Below are positions 25,031 to 30,596 of a DNA stretch of 40,337 bases, one piece after another (position 1 is the first letter of the stretch; every line of letters begins with the position of its first letter). The stretch is from an uncultured Bacilli bacterium (GTDB lineage Bacteria > Bacillota_I > Bacilli_A > RF39 > UBA660): positions 1 to 40,337 of the forward strand of contig CANQTA010000008.1 of the NCBI GenBank assembly GCA_947626655.1. The letters are read 5' to 3'. Below the pieces are notes generated by a model. It was not told the DNA's origin, made no database searches, and saw nothing but the letters and a program-made list of their open reading frames with translations. Made by a program: the position numbers and the translations under genes.

Positions 25031-25606
25031 ATGCTAAAAATCAAAGTAGCTCATAAGAAGTACTTGTCGTTTGCCTGTATTATCATTGTTTTAGGTTTAG
25101 TTTTAGGTTTTATTTATTATTATTGTTTAGATGCTAATGTAGAAGCTAATTTAATTTATACGTTAAAAAATTCACCTAGTTTTACTTATAATGCAATTAT
25201 TAAAGATTTAATTATGATGTCTTTAATTTTAATATCAGCGACATTTATTATTGGTTTACCTTTGGCTATTTTTTATCTTTTTTATGAAAGTCTTTCAGTT
25301 AGTTTTTTAATATGTTTATTTTTTAATGCTTTTAAAATTAAAGGTTTATTTTATATATTAATTTATATTATTTTTAATAAATTAATTCCAATAATTATTA
25401 TTGTTTTCTTCATGTATAAAATTATGAATATCAGTCGTTTAGTTGTTGGTTTAATAATTTATAAAAAAGATCCACATATTTTGAATAAATTAATAATTTA
25501 TTTTAAAAATTCTTTGTCTTTAATAGTTATTATGACTTTTATAAATATTTTTTTGTATTTTGCTTCTTCCTTTATCTTTGGTAAGTTAGCTTTTCTAATA
25601 AGTTAA
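25031..25606 (+). CDS. spoIIM: Stage II sporulation protein M
   Basis: About 191 residues with five hydrophobic segments, matching the SpoIIM/DUF95 layout. An N-terminal helix (ACIIIVLGLVLGFIYY) and an extracytoplasmic loop are followed by FIIGLPLAIFYLFYESLSVSF and FKIKGLFYILIYI, which correspond to the conserved core of SpoIIM. In Bacillus it forms the DMP complex with SpoIID and SpoIIP and drives engulfment of the forespore. ATG at 25031 is preferred over GTG at 25019 because GGTGA lies five bases upstream. spoIID and spoIIP are not in the window. Confidence 0.75.
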   Translation: MLKIKVAHKKYLSFACIIIVLGLVLGFIYYYCLDANVEANLIYTLKNSPSFTYNAIIKDLIMMSLILISATFIIGLPLAIFYLFYESLSVSFLICLFFNAFKIKGLFYILIYIIFNKLIPIIIIVFFMYKIMNISRLVVGLIIYKKDPHILNKLIIYFKNSLSLIVIMTFINIFLYFASSFIFGKLAFLIS

Positions 25607-25610
25607 AACC

Positions 25611-25639
25611 TTTACATTAACCGCATTTTATTATATAAT
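25611..25639 (+). promoter_or_regulatory. Sigma-A promoter of the orphan ATPase gene
   Basis: TTTACA (25611-25616), a 17-base spacer and TATAAT (25634-25639). Confidence 0.75.
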
Positions 25640-25663
25640 ATTCTTTCAAAAAGAGGGGATTAT

Positions 25664-26620
25664 ATGGCAAAGGAGATAGTAAGAGAACCAATTAAAAAAA
25701 TAATTGAACATTTTAATCATAGTGATGATAGTATTTTTTTATTAGGAACGGCTGGAAGTGGAAAATCTTTAATTTTACAAGAATATCTTTCTCATAGTAA
25801 TTGCTTAGCAGTTTCTTTTGAACAAAATGTTTTTAGTTCTAGCGATAATCTTTTAATTTTAGATAGAGAATTATGTAATTTATATTATACTTGTTTTTTT
25901 ATGAAAAAACTTTTAGAGAGAATAAGTTTTGAGCACCCCTTAATATATAAAAAAGTTTTTTTAACATTTAATAATTATCTTGATAGTTTAATCGAAAAAA
26001 TTCATTTTATTTTTAATAGTTATAGTTTTAAAAATAAATATCAAGAAATAGGAATAGCTTTGTGTCAAAAACCAGAATTACTTTTAGATTATTTCTTAAA
26101 ATTATATTGGCGATATTTTCATTTCGATAATTTAACTATTATATTAGATGATTTTGATATTATTAATAATTCCCAACTTTTAGCAACTTATTATCAAAAA
26201 ACAATGTATCAATTATTAAAGAACCGTTTACGTTTTATTATGACTGTGTCTGATTATTCATTCTTAACTGATCCAAATAAACAAGAAAAATTACAAGAAA
26301 ATAATTCTTTAGTAACAATTGATTATAATAAAGATGTTGATTATATTTATGCTATTTTAGATTCTTATCTTTTGCAAAAAAATTTAGTAGCTTCTAATTT
26401 AATGTTTAAAAAAAGAATTCGTTTTATTATAAAACCTACTACTATAAAAAAAATGATTGAACTTACTAATGGTAATATTGATTTAATGAAACAAGCTATC
26501 AAAGAATTATATTTACAGCTTTCTTGTATTGATGAAAAAGATATTGATAATTATTTAATTAATATTTTGGATAATATTTTAAAATCTTATCATCCACTTA
26601 AAAGAGAGTTATATCTTTAG
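25664..26620 (+). CDS. Orphan P-loop (AAA/ORC-like) ATPase
   Basis: A 318-residue soluble protein with Walker A GTAGSGKS (28-35) and Walker B LTIILDDFD (157-165). A possible sensor 1 region follows (RFIMTVSDYSF). The C-terminal half is helical and winged-helix-like. The layout resembles archaeal-type ORC/STAND ATPases that bind a partner or DNA. No effector domain is attached, and no neighbouring gene suggests a complex. It has its own promoter, and its 3' end overlaps the convergent regulator gene by four bases. Function unknown; a role in a defence or regulatory system is possible but unsupported. Confidence 0.65.
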   Translation: MAKEIVREPIKKIIEHFNHSDDSIFLLGTAGSGKSLILQEYLSHSNCLAVSFEQNVFSSSDNLLILDRELCNLYYTCFFMKKLLERISFEHPLIYKKVFLTFNNYLDSLIEKIHFIFNSYSFKNKYQEIGIALCQKPELLLDYFLKLYWRYFHFDNLTIILDDFDIINNSQLLATYYQKTMYQLLKNRLRFIMTVSDYSFLTDPNKQEKLQENNSLVTIDYNKDVDYIYAILDSYLLQKNLVASNLMFKKRIRFIIKPTTIKKMIELTNGNIDLMKQAIKELYLQLSCIDEKDIDNYLINILDNILKSYHPLKRELYL

Positions 26621-26889
26621 AATTTTCTTTCTATAAAAAATTCTTTGATATCTACTTCTAAAACTTTACTTATTCGATAGAGTACAGCAATACTAAAATA
26701 TTGTTGTACTTTTTTTGATTCAATGTTGGCTATTAAACTATGGCTTAAATCACAATATTCTGCTAATTCTGCTTGTGTCAATTTACCAAATTTTGCATAT
26801 TTACTTTGGTTATGCATTCGAAAATATTTAATATTTTTACTAACTATATCATAAATATAGCGGTCATCATCTTCATTAAAATTATTCAT
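26617..26889 (-). CDS. XRE-family helix-turn-helix regulator A
   Basis: A 90-residue single-domain Cro/CI-type DNA-binding protein. The HTH covers about residues 37-58 (LTQAELAEYCDLSHSLIANIES), followed by the usual LYRISKVLEVDIKEFF tail. RBS GAGGT lies four bases before ATG. It is transcribed away from the paralogous regulator at 27005; the two share the pattern NIES.K..Q.FS and the VLxVDIxxFF ending. A palindrome in the 115-bp intergenic gap is a candidate binding site. Target genes unknown. Confidence 0.8.
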   Translation of the reverse strand: MNNFNEDDDRYIYDIVSKNIKYFRMHNQSKYAKFGKLTQAELAEYCDLSHSLIANIESKKVQQYFSIAVLYRISKVLEVDIKEFFIERKF

Positions 26890-26929
26890 AATACCTCAAA
26901 TCTATTTCTTTGAATAATTTTATTATATC

Positions 26930-26960
26930 ATAATCTCATTTAATAAGTGAGATTATTTTT
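26930..26960. promoter_or_regulatory. Inverted repeat between divergent regulator genes (operator or terminator-like)
   Basis: Arms ATAATCTCA (26930-26938) and TGAGATTAT (26948-26956) around a nine-base centre, followed by TTTT. Position between two divergent XRE genes favours an operator, but the T-run also makes it terminator-like. Confidence 0.45.
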
Positions 26961-27004
26961 GCAAAATAATAAGAAAATTATATTGATAGGAAGAGTGATG
27001 TAAC

Positions 27005-27262
27005 TTGGTAACTAAAAAAGATGAGAATTATATTTATTACTTAGTTGGGCAGAATTTAAGAAAACAAAGAAAATTAAAAAATTTATCAGTGGTTAAATTT
27101 GCTCAAATGTGTCATTATAGTGAAGGCTTTATTATGAATATTGAAAGTGCCAAATATCATCAAACTTTTAGTTTAGGAACTATTTGGAAATTTGCCGAAG
27201 TTTTAAATGTCGATATTAGTGTATTTTTTCAAGAACTAGATAAAGAAGATAGCAAAAAGTAG
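27005..27262 (+). CDS. XRE-family helix-turn-helix regulator B
   Basis: An 85-residue Cro/CI-type DNA-binding protein and paralogue of the minus-strand regulator. The HTH is LSVVKFAQMCHYSEGFIMNIES (about residues 28-49), followed by IWKFAEVLNVDISVFFQEL. The start is TTG at 27005; the only nearby ATG is followed directly by a stop. The GGAAG upstream is a little far, so translation may be weak. It lies 97 bases before a DUF285 surface-protein gene, with a terminator between, and could regulate it. That is inference from position. Confidence 0.75.
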   Translation: MVTKKDENYIYYLVGQNLRKQRKLKNLSVVKFAQMCHYSEGFIMNIESAKYHQTFSLGTIWKFAEVLNVDISVFFQELDKEDSKK

Positions 27263-27299
27263 AATTTTCTTCTATAATTTGTAGATATTTACTCATTTT

Positions 27300-27323
27300 A
27301 AGTATATTTTATACTTATTTTTT
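27300..27323 (+). terminator. Terminator after regulator B
   Basis: Stem AAGTATA/TATACTT with a three-base loop, then ATTTTTTC. Confidence 0.75.
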
Positions 27324-27358
27324 CTATGCTATTCTAATTTATAGAATGAAGGTAGAAA

Positions 27359-29887
27359 ATGAAGAGTAATAAGAAAATAATAGTAAGCTTAGTAGGAGTT
27401 TTAATGATGTTATTGTTAATAATAAGTGCAACGTATGCATATTTTAGTGTAACAATAACAGGTGATGGTAGTAAAACTATGATAACAGCAAATACACCTA
27501 AAAAACATTCATTATCAGTAAGTACTTTATATGACGATATACATATTCATGTTGATAATAATGATATGAAACTAGCTAATATAGGAAGATATTATGGAGC
27601 AGTAGATAAAGACAATAGATATGAAAAAACAAAAGAAGAGGGAACTCATAATATAATTGAAGTATCATCCAAAGGAATGGAAAATATCAGATATAGTTGT
27701 AGTGGAGATATCAAAGTAACTTTAGAAAACAAAGATGGAAGTATGGGCAGTGTTTTAGATAAAGAGGATGTACTTTTATATTTAAAAGGCTTAGGCTTAG
27801 ATGAAACCCTAGATTTAAGTACTTTAAAAGTGAATAATACTAAAGTATATAACACAAGTTTTGAAATAGATGGAGATAGTAGTGATTATTTAAGTGCCAT
27901 AGTAGAATTAATTAATAAAGAAAGTTATCAAAATTATATAGCTAATAAAATGTTAAATGTAAGTATTGAAGCTGATAATATGGTATGTCGAGAAAATGGA
28001 ACCTATAAATACTTAGTTAAGTTAAATAAGAATATAAAAGAAAAACAAAATGGAAAGGAAACATCAAAAACAGTATCAATATTTTATGATGACGAAGGAA
28101 TATATCAAAAGATACAAAATATATATTTAGTAGATTACATAAACACATCAAAAGCAATTAAAACATGGGAATTAGGAGATACCGAAAGAGGAACCAAGTT
28201 AGATGAAGTACTGGGCTGGTTAAAAGCAACCCCAGATATAGAAGATAGTTATGATTTGTATATCGGAGCAAATGGACCAATGCAAGCACCAAAAGATATG
28301 AGTTATGCTTTTTATAACTTTATTAATTTAAAAAAGATAACTGGTGATGTTTTAGATACTAGTGAAGTAACAAATATGTCATATTTATTTAGACAAAACA
28401 CAAATTTAACAGATATAAGTGCCTTAAGTAATTGGGATGTATCAAAAGTAACTAATATGGAAAGTGTGTTTGATAGTTCTGGAATTAGTGATATAACTTC
28501 TCTAGCCAATTGGGACGTATCTAATGTTACTACTTTGTGGGGGTTATTTAGTAAATGTACAAATTTAACAGATATAAGTTCTTTAAGCAATTGGGACGTC
28601 TCACATGTAACTGCTATGCCTTCTATATTTAATAGTACTAAAGTAAGTGATTTAACACCCTTAAGTAATTGGGATGTATCAAATGTTACTCTTATGTCAT
28701 ATGTATTTGAAAATAATCGAAATTTAATTAGCTTAATAGGTTTAGAAAATTGGGATGTCTCACATGTGATGAGTATGCAATCTATATTTTATAATACATC
28801 AATAAGTGATTTAACCCCCTTAACAAATTGGGACATGTCTTCTATGAAAGATATGGGAGGTATGTTTTATGGGACATTAATATCAGATTTAAGTCCATTA
28901 ACAAGTTGGAATGTATCTAGTGCTACAAGTATGGGAAATATGTTTTATAATACAAAGATAAATGATTTAACGCCAATAGCTAACTGGAATGTCTCAAAAG
29001 TAACAAATATGAGTAATTTATTTGCATACACATTAATTGATGATATATCGCCATTAAAAAATTGGAATATGTCAAGTATAACAAATATTGGTTCTATGTT
29101 TAATTATACATTAATAGATAATATAGAAGTGCTTTCGAAATGGGATGTCTCTCAAGTAACGAATATGAATAGTTTGTTTCAAGGTACTTTAATAAGCGAT
29201 ATAACACCACTTAAAGATTGGCAAACCTCTAAAGTTACAACTATGGAATCATTATTTAATAATTGTCAAAATTTAGAAGATATAAGTGCATTATTAAATT
29301 GGGATGTATCCAATGTGACTACTACTGGAACAACATATAGTGGAGGTCTATTCTCAGGTACGAAAATAAAAGATTTAAGTCCATTAAAAAATTGGAATGT
29401 TTCAAATATGACTGATATGAGAAGTATGTTTTCAGGTACGCTAATAAGTGATTTAAATCCAATTAGTGGTTGGAATACTCGTAATGCTATAGATATGTCA
29501 GGTATGTTTGCGAATACTCAAATAAGTGATATCGCGCCAATAGCCAATTGGAATGTCTCTCATGTTACAAATTTAGGTACTAATTTTCATACAATACCAG
29601 GTATGTTTCAAAATTGTCGGAATTTAACAAAAGTAGATTTAAGTAGTTGGAATGTTCCAAAATTAACAGATATTTCCAAAATGTTTTCGGGATGTACAAG
29701 TTTAAGTGAATTAAAGTTACCGAAAGCTTCTTATAAAAATATAGTTCCAAATAATTATGTAAGTATTTTTGCAAGTGTTCCAAAAAACATAACAGTATAT
29801 ACAGAGTCATCGCAAGTTCAATGGGTAACAGATAGACTACAAGAAGCTTTAGAAGAAAATAATAATAGTACAGTCATTGCTTATTAA
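27359..29887 (+). CDS. BspA-like (DUF285) repeat surface protein 1
   Basis: An 842-residue secreted protein. The N-terminus has a lysine-rich start, a hydrophobic core and SATYAYFSVT, an arrangement also seen at TasA/CalY-like exported protein starts. Residues about 40-330 are a conserved non-repetitive domain. Residues about 335-780 contain some 16 repeats of about 24-28 residues with consensus NWDVSxVTNMxxMF, the DUF285 (mycoplasma/BspA leucine-rich-like) repeat found in host-binding surface proteins. The end is conserved (ITVYTESSQVQWVTDRLQEA). No LPXTG motif or C-terminal membrane helix is present. It is a paralogue of the gene at 30597, nearly identical in the N-terminal domain but different in the repeats. 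Unlike that copy, it has no 41-bp cassette upstream. Confidence 0.85.
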   Translation: MKSNKKIIVSLVGVLMMLLLIISATYAYFSVTITGDGSKTMITANTPKKHSLSVSTLYDDIHIHVDNNDMKLANIGRYYGAVDKDNRYEKTKEEGTHNIIEVSSKGMENIRYSCSGDIKVTLENKDGSMGSVLDKEDVLLYLKGLGLDETLDLSTLKVNNTKVYNTSFEIDGDSSDYLSAIVELINKESYQNYIANKMLNVSIEADNMVCRENGTYKYLVKLNKNIKEKQNGKETSKTVSIFYDDEGIYQKIQNIYLVDYINTSKAIKTWELGDTERGTKLDEVLGWLKATPDIEDSYDLYIGANGPMQAPKDMSYAFYNFINLKKITGDVLDTSEVTNMSYLFRQNTNLTDISALSNWDVSKVTNMESVFDSSGISDITSLANWDVSNVTTLWGLFSKCTNLTDISSLSNWDVSHVTAMPSIFNSTKVSDLTPLSNWDVSNVTLMSYVFENNRNLISLIGLENWDVSHVMSMQSIFYNTSISDLTPLTNWDMSSMKDMGGMFYGTLISDLSPLTSWNVSSATSMGNMFYNTKINDLTPIANWNVSKVTNMSNLFAYTLIDDISPLKNWNMSSITNIGSMFNYTLIDNIEVLSKWDVSQVTNMNSLFQGTLISDITPLKDWQTSKVTTMESLFNNCQNLEDISALLNWDVSNVTTTGTTYSGGLFSGTKIKDLSPLKNWNVSNMTDMRSMFSGTLISDLNPISGWNTRNAIDMSGMFANTQISDIAPIANWNVSHVTNLGTNFHTIPGMFQNCRNLTKVDLSSWNVPKLTDISKMFSGCTSLSELKLPKASYKNIVPNNYVSIFASVPKNITVYTESSQVQWVTDRLQEALEENNNSTVIAY

Positions 29888-29927
29888 AAGAGTAAAAAAA
29901 TGTCAAATTTGTGTCAAAAATGATGAT

Positions 29928-30026
29928 TTGCGAAATCTCTAGAGATTTGGTCACTTTTTGGTGCGAAATTTATAGATATTTGGTAAATATTTATTGCGAA
30001 ATCTCTAGAGATTTCGCAATTTGTTT
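29928..30026. repeat. Three tandem 33-bp palindrome-bearing repeats
   Basis: GCGAAAT begins at 29930, 29963 and 29996, an exact 33-bp period. The first and third copies contain CGAAATCTCTAGAGATTT; the middle one is degenerate (CGAAATTTATAGATATTT). A related hairpin sequence occurs in the terminator at 33101-33136. Confidence 0.8.
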
Positions 30027-30030
30027 TTTT
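29993..30030 (+). terminator. Terminator downstream of DUF285 protein 1
   Basis: A perfect 28-bp palindrome at 29993-30020 (half-site ATTGCGAAATCTCT) is followed by TTGTTTTTTT. It is the last of the three 33-bp repeats. Confidence 0.7.
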
Positions 30031-30049
30031 ATGTTATTTATGTTTAAAT
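30021..30049 (+). promoter_or_regulatory. Candidate promoter of the toxin-like microprotein
   Basis: TTGTTT (30021-30026), a 17-base spacer and TTAAAT (30044-30049). Predicted RNA start is near 30056, the outer end of the left inverted-repeat arm. The -10 box is weak. Confidence 0.4.
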
Positions 30050-30055
30050 GAACGT

Positions 30056-30286
30056 GGAGGTGCAAGGGATAGCATTACCGTAAAAACTTTTATTAATTTG
30101 AAATTCTAATACAGGGGGATTTGGTTGATAAAAAGGAGGTATAAATATGAGAGTATCAACACAACGTGATATACTTTTAATAATTAATTTTATTTTAACA
30201 TTGCTTTTAGTAATTGTTACATTAAAAATGCTAACCCTAATGGATTAGCGTTACCATAATGGTAGTGCTATTTCATTCGCACTTCC
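30056..30286. repeat. Imperfect inverted repeat framing the toxin-like gene
   Basis: The left arm at 30056-30082 (GGAGGTGCAAGGGATAGC, ATTACCGTA) matches the reverse complement of 30252-30286 (GGAAGTGCGAATGAAATAGC, ACTACCATTA) apart from a few changes and small gaps. The 231-bp element between the arm ends contains the 33-codon ORF. RNA made across it could pair its 5' and 3' ends. Confidence 0.7.
30147..30248 (+). CDS. 33-residue type I toxin-like membrane microprotein
   Basis: ATG at 30147 follows a perfect AAAGGAGGT six bases upstream. The protein has a polar start (MRVSTQRD), one hydrophobic helix (residues about 9-26, ILLIINFILTLLLVIVTL) and a short tail. Size, single helix, very strong ribosome-binding site and long 5' leader (about 90 bases) are typical of type I toxins of Bacillota (TxpA/BsrG and holin-like families). 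A candidate antisense promoter faces it from 30322, and inverted-repeat arms flank the gene. Such toxins depolarise or disturb the membrane when their antisense RNA is lost. No direct family match can be claimed from sequence reading. Confidence 0.6.
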   Translation: MRVSTQRDILLIINFILTLLLVIVTLKMLTLMD

Positions 30287-30293
30287 TATATAT

Positions 30294-30322
30294 ATTTTAA
30301 CAATAAATTTATATTAGAACAA
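30294..30322 (-). promoter_or_regulatory. Candidate antisense promoter facing the toxin-like gene
   Basis: On the minus strand TTGTTC (30322-30317), a 17-base spacer and TAAAAT (30299-30294). Transcription would start near 30287, the outer edge of the right arm, and run antisense through the ORF 3' end. Confidence 0.5.
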
Positions 30323-30373
30323 GTTTTTTTGATAATTTTAAAAAAATGTGAAGAATAATTTACACCAAATATG

Positions 30374-30402
30374 TTGAAATATAAATAATTATTGATTATA
30401 AT
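30374..30402 (+). promoter_or_regulatory. Sigma-A promoter of surface cassette 2
   Basis: TTGAAA (30374-30379), a 17-base spacer and TATAAT (30397-30402), 58 bases before the leader ATG. The same promoter and leader occur at 40125. Confidence 0.85.
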
Positions 30403-30460
30403 TAAAACAAGATATACATAGTAAGAAGTATATATAAGTAGGAAAGGAAAAGAAAAAAAG

Positions 30461-30517
30461 ATGAAAGCCAAACTAAAATATTTTAGTTTGTTAATACCAA
30501 TGGTATTAACAAACTAA
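30461..30517 (+). CDS. Truncated signal-peptide leader ORF, cassette 2
   Basis: ATG at 30461, preceded by a purine-rich leader containing AAAGGAAAAG, encodes MKAKLKYFSLLIPMVLTN and stops at TAA 30515-30517 at the unit junction. With a single 41-bp unit the frame would continue as ...TNILPRLILEERELSL and stop at the TGA at 30598-30600. That TGA overlaps the ATG (30597) of the DUF285 gene, giving translational coupling. Confidence 0.65.
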   Translation: MKAKLKYFSLLIPMVLTN

Positions 30518-30551
30518 AATATTTTAGTTTGTTAATACCATTGGTATTAAC
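30470..30551 (+). repeat. Two tandem 41-bp palindromic units (cassette 2)
   Basis: Units at 30470-30510 and 30511-30551. Each has the 20-bp palindrome AAACTAAAATATTTTAGTTT and a 21-bp palindrome with arms GTTAATACCA/TGGTATTAAC. The central base is A in the first unit and T in the second. Compared with cassette 1 both arms carry matching changes (CTA to CCA, TAG to TGG), so pairing is preserved. Confidence 0.95.
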
Positions 30552-30596
30552 AAATATCTTACCAAGATTAATTCTTGAGGAAAGAGAGCTAAGCTT

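Noticed and set aside
24971-25031. A sigma-E promoter before spoIIM (CATAATCT resembles the -10 box)
   Set aside because: The only matching -35 candidate (TCATATT) is about 25 bases upstream, far beyond the normal spacing.
30252-30275. A 22-nt hairpin after the toxin-like ORF as its terminator
   Set aside because: The stem pairs well but no T-run follows on either strand, so it is treated as part of the inverted-repeat arm.
30286-30471. A 61-codon minus-strand ORF over the cassette 2 promoter region
   Set aside because: It is composed of low-complexity Tyr/Ile/Phe/Leu residues from AT-rich sequence, has no RBS, and lies across a clear promoter and leader conserved at 40125.
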